Source: Allolobophora icterica
Taxonomy: Eukaryota; Annelida; Clitellata; Crassiclitellata; Lumbricidae
NCBI GenBank assembly: GCA_963556255.1
Contig: OY744604.1
Span: 78,832,197 to 78,896,196, forward strand
DNA length: 64,000 bases
Direction: 5' to 3'
Program-made: the position numbers and the translations under genes
Notes under the pieces: generated by a model
The model's input: the letters and a program-made list of their open reading frames with translations, nothing else
Told to the model about the DNA's origin: nothing
Databases searched by the model: none
Shown here: positions 1 to 11,902 of the stretch, in pieces
How positions within the stretch are numbered: the stretch's first letter is position 1
Layout: each line of letters starts with the position of its first letter

Positions 1-151
1 TAATTTCAGTGCTGTGAACTGTTTTCTGTGTTTATTGAGACCCCTCCCAATCCCCAATCCCGTTTTTCTCGAAAGTTTGGCCCTTCCATAATTGTTCAGT
101 TCCGGAACCTATTGTTCAGTTCCGGAACTTTTTTTCCAGAAAAAAGCACTG

Positions 152-358
<207 letters not shown>

Positions 359-770
359 TCATATTATTTCGTACAAGTTGTTATTAGTTTGGTGCATTTT
401 TAAACTCCTATGACGCTGCCTAATGGCACAGAACTTTAAGAGGTGTGCACTTATTAGGTGTTCGCACTTTCGCTCAAGAACATTTTGTTGCCCTCTTAAC
501 TTTTGTAGTGGCAAAATAAACATGAAAGTGAATAATTATTGTGTCAGAGAAAGTTGCATAGTGGTTCCGACTTACCTGTGACTTACATTTGCGTACCTAT
601 TCAATCTTGAAACCAGTCGCTAAAAACGTAAATTAGACTTTCTCAACTTTGTTTCAATTAAATTCCTGATTAATCTGTTCAACGGATTCAAATAGTTGAG
701 CACGACAGAAAGATATATGAAGAAATTCGAATAATTTATGCGACTTAGTTTAGATTATTTTCTTTTTTAG

Positions 771-1124
771 ATAAAATTAGGTTTCCGGACTTATCAATAC
801 GCCTGCATGAAATATTCAACCCGTCTCTCGTCAGATAAAACAGCTTTAATAATTGGGCTGGCCGTTGGACTCTCGTCTTTTGTCGTAATCATTCTTTTGA
901 TAATCGTAATCGTCTATTTTTGCATGAGATCTAGGAATAGTCGTAACAAACCAACTAACAATTCTTTAGGCAGAAACGCAGATGCGGCAAATAAGGCATA
1001 TGAAGCACCATCTGATCAAGTGTATGCTAATGAGGAATATTTACAACCATCAGCTAAATCGTTTGGTATTGGTGATGAGGAATATTTACAACCATCAGTT
1101 CAGTTGTGTGATAATGAGGCATAG
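771..1124 (+). CDS. Unit 1, last exon: transmembrane helix and tyrosine-motif tail
   Basis: This is the terminal exon of a receptor whose other exons lie upstream of the window. It starts after a TTTTTTAG acceptor in phase 0, matching the phase-0 donor of the preceding exon in units 2 to 4. It encodes a short conserved stalk containing TYQYACMKYS, then a hydrophobic helix (GLAVGLSSFVVIILLIIVIV) followed by basic residues (RSRNSRNK), so the tail is cytoplasmic. The tail carries YEAP, YANE and two YLQPS motifs and ends at TAG. pYxxP fits Crk/Nck-type SH2 ligands and pYxN fits Grb2-type; that match is by motif only. I am sure of the exon and of its family, not of its partners. Confidence 0.88.
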   Translation: MKLGFRTYQYACMKYSTRLSSDKTALIIGLAVGLSSFVVIILLIIVIVYFCMRSRNSRNKPTNNSLGRNADAANKAYEAPSDQVYANEEYLQPSAKSFGIGDEEYLQPSVQLCDNEA

Positions 1125-2709
1125 TTAAACCATCTGCTCAGCTGTAAATAAATAGGGCGATGGAACTTGATACGCATTGACAAACGCTCTTGCGACAGAG
1201 ATTGCTATTTTACCCCAACTCTGCTGGGTTACAGTAACATTCAATCTTTCCACTGCAATAGCAGGACTTTAAGATTCGCAAGTGTTTTGATCATCTCTCT
1301 AACTTGTGTGCAAGAGAATGCATTTGTCGAATATGCGGATATTCGTTTTGATTCAGACATTCTTCACCGCTTGTGATGTGTGGGAGGAAGACCTCGAATT
1401 TCGATTTATGTTTTGTGAATATGAATAATTTTATAATTCGAGGAAATAATTTTACTTAATACCAGATTTGTGTAATAACAAAATATTTAAGTTGTATGGT
1501 TCGTTTTAGTTTATCTCTGTTATCTTACTAGTGAATTTAATTAATTATGCCATTTAGTTTGCCATAATTAATTAATTATTCTCAACATCCTATTTCATTA
1601 AAGCGGCGTCGACCTTTTAGGCCAATGGTCTAATTGCAGGCTGCCAGGGCACCCTTATAGTAGTATCTTGGAATCAAAATGAAGTGTCTCCCTAATTTCG
1701 AAAGACTGGGAGAACGAATGTTTTGCTGGAAGACAATCTATTAGTAAGAAGTTAAGTTTCGTCGGGCAGAAAACATCATAAATGCATACTCTTCTCTGCT
1801 CATACTCTGCTTTAGACGTGGATTTTCGGTGCTGCAATTCAAGCACACACATCAATGCAATTCGATATCGTTTGTTTAGCGATATAATTATGGAGAGTAT
1901 CTCTGTGCTGGGCGAACATAGCGTATAAAATCGAAGTCCTGGTGTAGGTGAATTACTGAATATGTATAAATTCTGACGAAAGTGGTGTCAAGAAAATATC
2001 ATAATCAGTGCGCTTTCGAGCAATTTCTGGATCATCTGCAATCCATTTTATAAACTGCCAAAGAATCTTGTTGAGTGTGGGCCCATCTTGTAGCTGGGAA
2101 GCGGGAGACACTGATTCTAGATAGCGAAAAGACGAAAGGTCGTGTTAAACTTGGGGAAGGACACAATACCGGTACCTTGCCAGAATTCAGATGCAAAGAT
2201 TAGCTGATTAAGGGCCAATGGACTAATACGGTTGCTTAGTTAAAGATTTTATGTCAGTAATTTTTTTGCATCTTTACCCTTTTGTAAAGGCCAGCGAAAT
2301 AAAACTGTCGCGTTTGCCCCCGTCTCGACCGAGGTCACCTGTTCGGTGTCAACGACAACAGGACTCACACGTGATTGCAGATCAGCTAAAGGAAAAGAGG
2401 CCGGACCGGATGCAGTGAAATTTAGGTTTGGTTCCCTAATAGGGGAATTACCTCTATGGCCTATTCGGTCGTGAGCTTAACTCACGATAATCAACTCGGA
2501 CTTTGGCGCCTAATCGCTCGCTTCTTCTTATAAGGGTTCCAGGATGTGCAATGCCGAGTGAATAAGCAAGAGACAGCCCTCAATACCTGAGAACCAGGGT
2601 TAAAATCCGATGCTGCAATCATATTTAGTTGCGGTGACAGTTCCATTCGGTCCAATCATGACCTTACCTCACCTAGGCTTTGTCTAGCCTCCTGGGCTCT
2701 TATTTGTAA
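1125..2709. other. Unit 1 3' flank, no gene
   Basis: No coding sequence is supported. The part to about 1850 is homologous to the 3' flanks of units 2 (about 11000-12550), 3 (29533-30240) and 4 (50213-50850). Shared landmarks are the GGGTTACAGTAACATTCAA stretch and TTTTAGGCCAATGG near 1615, so the duplicated block extends well past the stop codon. A stretch near 2228-2300 recurs inverted near 48010-48130, marking a dispersed repeat of unknown class. Confidence 0.7.
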
Positions 2710-3747
2710 CTAGCTGGTTTACCCGGCGTTGCCCGGGGTTATAAGTTTCAATCCCTGTAGCGAATAAGAAACAAATATAGGTATAAGTTTAAATCCGTGT
2801 AGCGAATAAGGAAGAAATTTAGGCGACCTGTTGGGGGAGACTGCTTCGCAGTCTTGTGTACGCCTTCTGGCGTACAGCGGAGACTGCTTCGCAGTCTTGT
2901 ATACGCCTTCTGGCGTATAGCGACCTTTGCCGTGGACTTACTGCTTCGCAGTCGCCCTCTGGCGGCGACTGCTTCGCAGTCTTGGAGGCCCTTGTGGCGT
3001 CTGGCGACCTGTGGGGGAGACTGCTTCGCAGTGTTGTAGACGCCTTGTTGCGTACAGCGGAGACTGCTTCGCAGTCTTGTATACGCCTTATCGCGTCTTG
3101 CGACCTCTGTCGTGGACTGACTGCTTCGCAGTCGCCCTGTGGCGACGATTGCTTCGCAGTCGGGGAGACTGCTTCGCAGTCTCCCGTGGACTGACTGCTT
3201 CGCAGTCGAAGAGGGTGAAACCGGCGTTGGAGGGTTAAAGAACACGCCAGAAATCCAGCCCTCACTGCCCTTAGTAAAGCAGAGTCTTTGAACATACAAT
3301 TTTGCTGTAAAGCGATGAATATAGTTCGAATCGATCGTAATTAAATTTTGTGCGAAAGTAAACAACGTCGTTATGCGCATTATTAATGACGTTGGGCAAA
3401 ACCCGCGCCATAAATGGAACCGCTTGCAGTGGAAGAGGCGAGCTGGGGCGTGAGGGACGGTGTCGTTATGCGCATTATTAATGACGTTGGGGAATCCCGG
3501 CGCCATAAATAGAACCGCTTTACAGTGGAAGAGGCGAGCTGGGGCGTGAGGGACGGTCGCTTGGGTAGAGTTTTTGGGGATTTTCACCATGTTAGCGGTG
3601 CAAAGGGGATATGCAAACCCCTCCACTGGGTGTCCGATGCCGAGTGCGACATAGTAGTCAAGGTTTCGAGTGAAAAGGTGCAAAATTGTAGAAGTTAATC
3701 CCGGTCAAACAGACAGACACACAGAATTCTCGCTTTATTTATATAGA
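2710..3747 (-). mobile_element. Helitron-like element 1, non-autonomous, with hairpin array
   Basis: Read on the minus strand it starts TCTATATAAATAAAGCG and ends in a GC-rich hairpin (CCCGGGCAACGCCGGG) about ten bases before CTAG, inserted between A and T. These are the terminal hallmarks of Helitrons (5' TC, 3' hairpin plus CTRR, A/T target). Its interior (about 2838-3210) is an array of the short palindrome GACTGCGAAGCAGTC alternating with other small palindromes. Reading frames rich in DCEAV and TAKQS come from this array and are not genes. No helicase or Rep domain is present. Elements at 11423-11902 and 18341-19626 share the same ends. Confidence 0.75.
2838..3210. repeat. Array of 15-bp palindromes inside Helitron 1
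   Basis: The palindrome GACTGCTTCGCAGTC and close variants recur about ten times, separated by CGCCTTCTGGCG-type palindromes and GC-rich linkers, at irregular spacing. Each unit can form a 6-bp stem with a three-base loop. Confidence 0.9.
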
Positions 3748-4163
3748 TGTTCTCATTTGAGCACGAGTAGCCAAGAGCCGCTCTTGTGTGACTTCTTTCT
3801 GCTTTCGAAGAGCGTCCTGCATTATATCAAGTTTTGACAATATCAGATCCACCGCGGATCCAGACAAAGGAGTACTTCTATGTGAAGACATGTTGTGCGG
3901 GAGCTATATGAATTCAATGCAATAGGAAACAGACCTTTCATTACCAATTGCAAGATTAATGAAATCTCAGTCAACAGTTAATGTTTCTATTAAGTGACAG
4001 ACTTCAACAGTATCAACACTTAAAGTATTACAATATTCAGGATATAATGTCTTAGTAAGTCTTCACCAATCCTGATATATCTTTTCAGTTTACTTTTGCT
4101 ATCCAGCAACAGTTGGAGAAAGTATAATCAATTTCCCCTTAAACTGGTTCTATCTTTCTACGT

Positions 4164-4630
4164 TTGATGAGAGCCTTGGTGTGGCCGGTGGCAACATACG
4201 GTTGCGAGGCCTGGACACTAAAGAAGAAAGAAGAAAGATACATCCAGGCTTTTGAGAACAAATGTATCAGGAAATTACTTCGAATTTCATGGACAGAAAT
4301 GGTGACCACCGAACAAGTTTACAAATGGGCGAGGATAAAGAGCGAGTTACTGGGTCATATCAAATCTCGAAAATTACGGTAGGCCCTACTTTGGACATGT
4401 TATGCGACAACCACAGGATAGCATCGAGAGTAGTGTGATGACGGGTCTGGTGGAGGGAGTTCGTGGACGCGGGAGACCAAGAATCTGTTGGTTCGACAAC
4501 ATCGTAACTTGGACTCGCCTTTCAGGAGCTGGTTTATTAAAAGTCTCAAAAGACAGACAATGCTGGGCAGCGATAGTCCATTCATGCGGCCAACCGTCGC
4601 GAAGCGACGACGGCGGATTGACATGACATG
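4164..4630 (+). pseudogene. LINE reverse-transcriptase C-terminal fragment
   Basis: Two adjacent frames give the familiar C-terminal part of an endonuclease/reverse-transcriptase protein of an animal non-LTR retrotransposon: first ATYGCEAWTLKKK and LLRISWTE, then YFGHVMRQPQDSIESSVMTG, GRGRPR and HSCGQPSRSDDGG. The first frame stops at 4380 where TAGGCCCTA interrupts the expected KLR-YFGHV junction; removing the seven bases GGCCCTA restores the continuity known for this family. The fragment ends in repeated ACATG units, a plausible LINE tail. The 5' part is absent, so it is a dead, 5'-truncated copy. Confidence 0.85.
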
Positions 4631-4639
4631 ACATCTTTC

Positions 4640-5714
4640 TATATATCGGAAATTCACGTCTAGTTGAAATCAGGTTCCTCCCTTAATTTGGCCTACTATC
4701 TATTCCTTAAAATGAGAAAGGGAAATAGATAAACCTATTGAAGACCGTATTCACAGCTGGACTCGAAGAAAAGGCCTTCGGAGCGTATTCGACCGACACC
4801 GTCAGAGACCAGTGACCTCTCATTCGCCAAAGAAACCGGAAACCAGACGACCGGAAACTCCGTCTTCCGTCGTGAAGAAACCACAATGCAGACCAATCTG
4901 CAATTTCAGTGTCATACACGGTAGTCTCAAACCACCACCATTAGGAAGTTATCTATCGCAATGGCCGTCTTATTACACAGGAAACGACCGTGCGATCTCT
5001 CAACTTCTATAGCGCCCTTGCACTATCTCTACTATAGTTCAAATTACTAGGTTTCTTAATATCTCGATTTCAATACAGTCCGACGAGTTAGGTCTTCTCT
5101 CTTCGGCCGTCAACTATCGAATCTCCGTGTCAACGTATTTCAAGTGATCAGGCCAATACATATCTCTACTGCAGCCGATCAGGTCCTTTGAAGTTGCCGA
5201 CAAACGGGCTACGAGCGACCGTACGCTCGGCGACAGAATTTGCCGACAAACGGGCTACGAACGACAGCGCGCTCGGCGACGAAATCTCCAACCCCCTCCT
5301 CCAGTGGTCCTAGTTACAGAAATCGTCACTCCGAAGGCGCCACGATAGTTCAATGCAATTATATGGGCAATTGATTTCAACGATAATTATTATCAGCCAA
5401 TAAATCTATATAAACCTTTACGATTGATTTTCAAAAATCGTTACAAAACGATATTACTATTATCATTATTATTACTATTATTATTTTTTTTGTCCTGAGG
5501 TACTTCATTCCCCAAGGTCTTAGAAATTAAAAGTGTTATGTTTCTGGAACGGCTACACCTCATCCGTGGGGTACGGGTCGGGTAATAAGTTAGAGTACGG
5601 GTCTGGTACGGGTACGGGTAACGGTCCTGTGTTACGTCTACGGGCCGTTTAGAAAATGCTCTACCCGCAGACCTCTAGTTGCAACTAGTACTGGTCGGAT
5701 ACCGTAGCTAGGAA
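4640..5714. other. Gene-free stretch of repeat debris upstream of unit 2
   Basis: No exon is recognisable. It holds a two-copy tandem repeat of about 45 bp at 5194-5283, a minus-strand LINE tail next to an ATT-rich run at about 5455-5560, and GGGTACGGG-type repeats at 5568-5665 that recur at 49556-49680. Homology to the other receptor units begins only at about 5700, inside the intron that follows Ig3 in unit 5, so the signal-peptide and Ig exons of unit 2 are not here. Confidence 0.65.
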
Positions 5715-6140
5715 TTAATCAGAGTTTCAAGTTTCTACTGTTTTATTTATGTTATAGACGGTGTTCCGTTGAGCTTAAAAGCATTTTGCTAGATATTTCT
5801 AAGGCCTACATACATATTGTTTCTTCCAATCGACTTGAGGTCAACCTTAATTTTTCTGTACCATATTGTTAAAGTTATTCAGCGCAGTTTGCGTTTTATT
5901 TACGTTGTGAATCCTTTTTCTGTCCTATAGGTAGCCTATATGATATATTTTCACCCCGCTACAGTAGGCACATCTTTTGTCACTAAAGAAACGACGCTAA
6001 CAATATTTGAAGCCGCATATTAAAGAGACAATGTATATAGAAATTTGAAGTATTCAGATACTGCAAGTGATATTGTAATGAGGCGTTTCGCAATGCTTCC
6101 AATTTTTGCATTTTAATAGTGTTTTTCATTTGTGAAACAG

Positions 6141-6291
6141 ATCTGTCTTACGCGGCCAAACCATTGTATGGACCAATTGCTGGAGGAACTAAAATCACAT
6201 TCACACTTGAGAACTTCTCAACACAAATTGCAAACATTTCTGCTGTGTGCTTCGGTGCCATTCTAAAAGCTACAGGCTTACAAAGAGACAG
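6141..6291 (+). CDS. Unit 2 exon: first half of TIG1
   Basis: AG acceptor and GT donor are intact (phase 1 in, phase 2 out, 151 bases). It encodes LSYAAKPLYGPIAGGTKITF, with the GPIAGGTK turn typical of TIG/IPT domains, then FSTQIANIS and ATGLQRDR. It carries C instead of Y before the conserved FG (AVCFG against AVYFG in unit 5). Confidence 0.85.
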
Positions 6292-7050
6292 GTTAGACGA
6301 AATGACGCCTCTTAGCTTATGGAGAGGAGACCCTTAAGTTAGCGAGAGAGACAGTCATGGTATGAAGTGTTAGTCACTTCATTTTTCTTAACCTCGGCAT
6401 ATGGTGGCGGCTGACCAATGCTCTCTCTCGTCGCCTAATCTTTTCTATGACATAATACTCTCTGTGTAGGCCTACTCATCATACATCAGTTCACTACGGA
6501 GTGCAGGTACAGTTGAAATCGCGAAACAAATGTCTGCCCTTTCGAGATGTGAGCAGTTGACTGTTGATCACTATCATCTTAGCTTCAATAAAATTAAAGC
6601 CAACAACTGATGCATTAACCAAAGTTTTATTCTGTGTGACTCCTGCAAAGTCGATCCAGGTTTTATAAGGCAGCCAAAGTTTAATGCGTCGAAAAGCGTG
6701 AGAATTACTCCCACCGTGAAAAATAGTCAAGCGAATAGCTGAGGAGCAGATAGCAGTTAGAGCATGACCCCTGTAAGGAAGTAAATTATAACATTGTAAG
6801 CAGATTAATGCTAGTTAAAATTGGTGACCGTTGACAGGAAACCCAGACAGTTTTAGTGGAATTCCTGTTAAAATTCAGAATCGCTTATGTTCACTGTTAC
6901 GGGTGCGTATGGAAGTACATGTTCATTATGCTTGTAACATTTACAATGTTGAATGGGAGTAATCGCAGAGACGAACGATCATGACTTTACTAATTCCTAT
7001 CTTTGGCTGTTAGATAATCACTAACTTCGATTTGGCAAATTCGTTTTCAG

Positions 7051-7227
7051 ATTAAGCAACATTGTTGTGATGACAACACCCAATGCAACAACAGCGCTAA
7101 TTGAACAACCATTGCCGATATCAATAGAATTCACACTAGGACCATACAACATAAGCACAAATTTATCTTTCACATACCAAGGCAACCCAGAAATAATTGA
7201 CGTCAGTCCATCCACATTTGTATTTAC
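7051..7227 (+). CDS. Unit 2 exon: second half of TIG1
   Basis: 177 bases, phase 2 to phase 2. It encodes VVMTTPNATTALIEQPLP, then GPYNISTNLSFTYQGNPEI and the start of TIG2 (SPSTFVFT). It has E where the other copies have G or R (LIEQPL). Confidence 0.85.
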
Positions 7228-7479
7228 GTAAGTTTTAGCGCGTGTGTTCACAAAAATTAAATAATTAATTAATAGAAAACAAATGAATAATCGATAACCA
7301 GAATTAAACCATTTCTTTCTAGAACTATTGTAGGTTTCAATCGCCTCATAGACTACAGCAGGCCTAGTAATGTAATTTCAGAAACTCTACAATCATGCTA
7401 AAACTTTCTAAGATTTAAAATTTTCTCCTTCATGTTGGATTGTAGTAAATGAATGTGCATGACTAATTTTAATTCGTAG

Positions 7480-7603
7480 GTGCGGAACCACTGTGACTGT
7501 AAACGGGAGTCAGTTGTCATCTGTTGCTAATCCACTCATTCAAGTTACAATCGTCGTTGAAAGAGGAATCGAAAGAAATACCACTACAGAAAGATCGTTC
7601 GAG
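7480..7603 (+). CDS. Unit 2 exon: TIG2 core
   Basis: 124 bases, phase 2 to phase 0. It encodes TCGTTVTVNGSQLSSVANPL and VVERGIERNTT. The usual GG of the TIG signature is CG here, an extra cysteine not seen in units 3 to 5. Confidence 0.85.
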
Positions 7604-8202
7604 GTAGAAAACACAGTTACCCATTAACTAGATATTAAATCTTAATTCGAATATTAACATTCTGAGGACCACAATGGATCATATCAATTGAAGCCGTTAC
7701 AATGCAAGGAGGATAATTTAACCCTGCTAGACAATATATGTATGTACGTTTGTATATACCTACCTACATGTAGGTATGTACATATATATTTGTGTATAGG
7801 CCTATATTACATGCGTTGTATGTATAACTATCTAGTTTTTCTAAGTAGATTCAAGTTAATGTTGGCTGATTATGTTTGCATCAAATTAAACAACACTTTT
7901 ATGTAAGGGTCATCTATTAGAAAGCTTTTCCGTCACAGATTTACGTAAAAAAGTAAGTAAGTAAGTATGCTCTTTATTGAACCGCTTGCAGACGCACTGC
8001 GGCTTACAAAACACAAGCATGCAACCGTACATGTAATTGATGCGATTACATAGAAGTCTGATATTGCTGGAAGATAATGGAGTTTTTATCATTAGCATTA
8101 CGCCTAAATGTCTGTAGATTCTTTTGTATAAACAAGCAGTTGGTGATCATGCAATCTAATTAGCTACTTTCGTCGTTATTGTCGTATTTTCTTTGCCTTT
8201 AG

Positions 8203-8592
8203 CCTTGCGAAGTCAAAGCTGGAGATTGCAGTCAAATGACTTGTCGAATGCCATCAGTGAACATTCCTGACGATTTTCTCCAAGTCTTAGACTTGCAGTA
8301 CAACAACAGAAGTAAACGTGACACGAATTCGATTAATCATCTAAAAGTAGAAAATCCATTCTTACTGTCTAGACGTAAACGATACACAAACGCACTGTCC
8401 GAGACTGGACCAAATGGAGAAGATCGACTCGTCATCTATCTTGGATTCATCCTAGATGGATATCAGAAATATGAAAATATCAATGACGTTCTACCTGAAA
8501 CTCAAATCCTAATCGCTTCTCCTCCAGAAATCAGCTTCACTAAAGATGTTATTGAATTTGACCCAAACAAGGATGAGTCTATTTCAGTTAGG
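8203..8592 (+). CDS. Unit 2 exon: end of TIG2 with furin-type sites, start of TIG3
   Basis: 390 bases, phase 0 to phase 0. It encodes MTCRMPSVNIPDDFL, the basic sites NRSKRD and SRRKRY about 20 residues apart, the TIG strand VIYLGFILDGYQKY, and PPEISF opening TIG3. The reading frame is intact. Confidence 0.88.
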
Positions 8593-9726
8593 GTAGGCAC
8601 ATACTTACATTTGCTAATACACTGCAATGATTATTATCAGAATGTTTAACACTAGCAAATATTATAGTCTGTGTGTTCGCAGATCGGGAGCCAATCTCGG
8701 GAATTGCGTCCATGACTTAGGCATATTGAGACGAGGTGTCACTTAGGAAGGTTTTGAAGCGTTTACATGGCTGGCTAAACTGAACTGCGTCTTGCGATTT
8801 CTTATTTTGTAAACTGATCAATTTGTCTGATCTAATTATCTCCGTAGCGCTGTTATAATAATGCATAAGCCTCAATCTATGATGGGACTATTTCTAGCCA
8901 CACTAAGATGAATCTGACTAGGGGAAGGAAGTAGCTCACTTGTAAAGAAATTGATAGGAAAGAATATTTAACAATGACGAGGGTAAGTCGTCTTATCGTG
9001 TGACGACTACGAGCTTAACCCGAAGAGTCATTATGTTTTTTTAACCAGAGAAACTAGCTACAAGAAGAAGAGAACTTCCCGATCTGTATATAAAAGTAAT
9101 TTATTAGAGGAAATGAATTTCGGATACAGAAAATTTAAAGTATAATAACACAGTATAAATGCGAAACCCATTATGAACATACCGCAATGAAGTAAACTTC
9201 TCATACTGTAGTCAAAGAAAATTGTCACCACCCACGCAGTGATTCGACTTTGCCCGCGTGGGCATGGTCACGTGGTCCGCCGAAACTTCCAAACAAGGGA
9301 GTAAAAGATGGAATAGCAATTTGGCAGAATCGACCGAAAAGTACCAGTTCCACGGATCCACGGCCCAGGACCTGTCCGGAAGACCAGTTGTTTCAACCGG
9401 AGACCACGATGAGTTCAATTGATAGGACGTAACTCTATCGGGAATGAAATCCATACACCGCTCGTACCAAGGGAAACAGTCACTCACCCTGATTACCCAT
9501 CTATTTATGTAGTGCCTCGTGTATCTTCTCTAGAGCACCATTATTAATCGAAAGTCGCTTCATGTGAAACCATAGTCAAAAACGCTGCATTCATAGTTGC
9601 AATTAAACTTACATCCATGTATTTTTGTTTTCTAACCTTGAAGAATGAACATGGAATTTGTATCAGATGCGATTTGCTAATCGGAAGTTCAATGTATAAA
9701 GAGACATACTTCAATTTACTTTTAAG

Positions 9727-9903
9727 GGTAAGCATATGACACGAGGGTGTCGTTTGGCTGACTATGTGGTCCAAGTTGGTGCTGATGTATGCGAAAACAT
9801 TGACCTAACTGACAATCAATTGAGATGCCGACCGCCAAAACAACAACCTCAGTCGTCCCAGAACTCATCGACCTACTGCGACCAGCAGCTCCTTGGCATT
9901 TAC
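9727..9903 (+). CDS. Unit 2 exon: TIG3 end and stalk
   Basis: 177 bases, phase 0 to phase 0. It encodes MTRGCRLADYVVQVGADVCE and LTDNQLRCRPPKQQPQ, the cysteine pattern that closes a plexin-type TIG domain. It has one codon more than units 3 and 4 (CDQQLLGIY against CDQLLSIY). Confidence 0.85.
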
Positions 9904-10678
9904 GTATGTGAATTCTGTAGATTTTTGTTTACATTTTTAATTTTATGTCATGCAATACATAATTAATATAGCTCTTACTCAAGACATCGCGACTAGGACC
10001 CTCCGGTTTAATATATCATTTAAACTTTATTACAATTATGTACTATTATTCTTCAATTTGCATATTAATGTATTATCATTATCATCATTAGTAGTAGTAG
10101 TTATATCATTTTACTCGTGGTAGAAGTGACTCTCCATGATCAAAATACTTAGATTAGGAAGAGAAAATTATTCATCTAAGAAAAATCAGGCCTTCTGAGA
10201 GTTTATTCATATTTATAATAATTATTATTTTTATTGGCTATAATTGTTGATTATTATCATGTTATCGCGTACAATGTGCGGCTAATATGGTATCTTTTCA
10301 GCCCCTCAGGCATTACAGATTCGCACAGAGCTTTAAGACAATTGAGTGTACTACTCAGGCGTTCCAGTATATAATCATTCAGGATTATTTCTTGCTGTTT
10401 AAACTTCTGCTGTGCCAAAATTTACATATAAAAGAATGTGGTATAGACTACTGAGGTTCCCACCTTGATGTCTCATTGCACTGACACTAATTGATTCTTT
10501 CAACATGACGATCATGGCTGATATTAGAACTTTATTTTGGATAAATTCCGGTTAGCTTGTCCGGACCTTAGAGCTGAATAATCAGTGTAGCGGATTCACA
10601 TAGTTGAGCAGCCCAGAGAAATATATAAAGTAATTCGCATAATTTATACGATTTAATTTCAGTTTATTTCTCTTTTAG

Positions 10679-11062
10679 ATACACTTAGGCTACAAGACTT
10701 ATCAATACGCCTGCATGAAATATTCAGCCAGTCCTGCGTCATCTGATGCGTATATAATAATTGGAACAACCGCTGGATTCGCGTCTCTCGTTGTTTTCAT
10801 TCTTCTGATAATCGCAGTCGTCCTTTGTTGCAAGAGATGCATAAAACGCAACTCAAATAACAATACTTTAGACAGAAACTCAGATGCAGCCAACGAAGCA
10901 TACGAACCACCATCGTTCAGTCTTATGATAATAAGGCATATATACAACCATCGGCTCAGTTGTATGCTAACGCGTTGTAACTTGATACGCTCTGAACAAC
11001 GCAGCAATTACGGTATAATATGCCAGCTTATTACAGGGTTAAATTTATATTTGAACTTGTGA
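10679..11062 (+). pseudogene. Unit 2 last exon: helix and tail, frameshifted
   Basis: It starts after TCTTTTAG in phase 0. The helix (IIGTTAGFASLVVFILLIIA) and the membrane-proximal part through EAYEPPS are in frame. Then the missing G near 10915 diverts the frame. The old frame still spells YDNKAYIQPSAQLYANAL before its stop at 10978, so the loss is recent. The predicted run-on tail has lost the repeated Tyr motifs. Confidence 0.8.
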
Positions 11063-11422
11063 AGCAAACAAGCAAACAAGAGACAAAGTAACAAGAGATA
11101 AAGTAACAGCAGGACATAACCAATTGCAGTGTATTCCTTCCAATGTAGGCCTACTCAAGATGCTCCGAAGTTGGTCCTACTGTTTGGCTCAATGTAATGA
11201 TTTTATTGGGACTAGAGTCACTAAACCTTACACTACGTAAATGCAAGTGTTAAATTACCTATTTTACCTGTGCGCAAGAAAATGCATTTGTCGATCCTGT
11301 GAAATGTAGGCTACTTTTGATACAGAATTACGTTAACACATTACCTATTGCAGTGCTGATTACTGGCTACAGAAGCCATATATTTTCTGTAAATCCGTGA
11401 TGTAATGCGACATATTAAGATA

Positions 11423-11902
11423 CTAGCTGGTGAACCCGGCGTTGCCCGGGTTTCGGAGGTTTTGGGCCGGGACACCATGGTAGCGGTCAAAACGGGGGAC
11501 GCGAAGCTGCTTAACCCGGCGTTTTGCGTGTTTCAATCCCTCTAGCGAATAAGCAACAAAACACTGCTTAACCCGGCGTTGCCCGGGTTAAGTTCAGTGA
11601 AAGTTTCAATCCCTCTAGCGAATCCGTACTGTAGCTGCTTAACCCGGCCATCTAGCGAGTGAAAATAGGTTGAGCGTAAGTTTTTTACCAGCTAAAAATG
11701 AATTGCCCGGGTAGGTTTTGGCCCGGGACACCGTGGTAGCGGTGAAAACGGGGGACGCGAAGCCTAACACTGGGTGTGTCATGCCCAGCCCGACACAGCA
11801 GTGAAGGTTTCGAGTGAAAAGCTGGAAAACTGTAGAAATGCATCCCTTTCAAACATCGCTGTGACAGACAGACTTACAGATTCTTCTATTTATTTATATA
11901 GA
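11423..11902 (-). mobile_element. Helitron-like element 2
   Basis: It has the same ends and orientation as element 1: minus-strand TCTATATAAATAAAT at the right, and the CCCGGGCAACGCCGGG hairpin followed by CTAG at the left, between A and T. Its interior has several internal copies of the AACCCGGCGTTGCCCGGG end segment but no palindrome array. It lies in the 3' flank of unit 2. Confidence 0.7.

Larger units (their letters stand above)
6141..11062 (+). pseudogene. Receptor unit 2: TIG domains, helix and frameshifted tail, 5' end missing
   Basis: Six exons are present at 6141-6291, 7051-7227, 7480-7603, 8203-8592, 9727-9903 and 10679 onward, in the same order and phases as unit 3. They encode the three TIG domains, the furin-site segment, the stalk, the helix and the tail. 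No signal-peptide or Ig exon lies between unit 1 and 6141. In the tail, one G missing at about 10915 shifts the frame so that the YIQPS motif and the family stop (10978-10980) fall out of frame and translation runs on to 11062. The signal-like open frame that precedes the first TIG exon in unit 5 also has a one-base deletion here (6080-6140). The TIG exons are intact, so this is either a young pseudogene or a gene that borrows a first exon. I favour a pseudogene. Confidence 0.65.

Noticed and set aside
2838..3210. CRISPR-like look of short palindromic repeats
   Set aside because: Spacing is irregular, the 'spacers' are themselves repeated, the DNA is from an animal, and no cas gene is present.
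2748..3295. Long DCEAV/TAKQS-repeat reading frames on both strands (also 18779-19506)
   Set aside because: They are translations of the palindrome array inside Helitron-like elements; all frames of the array are open because the units lack stops. There is no start context and no conservation outside the repeat.
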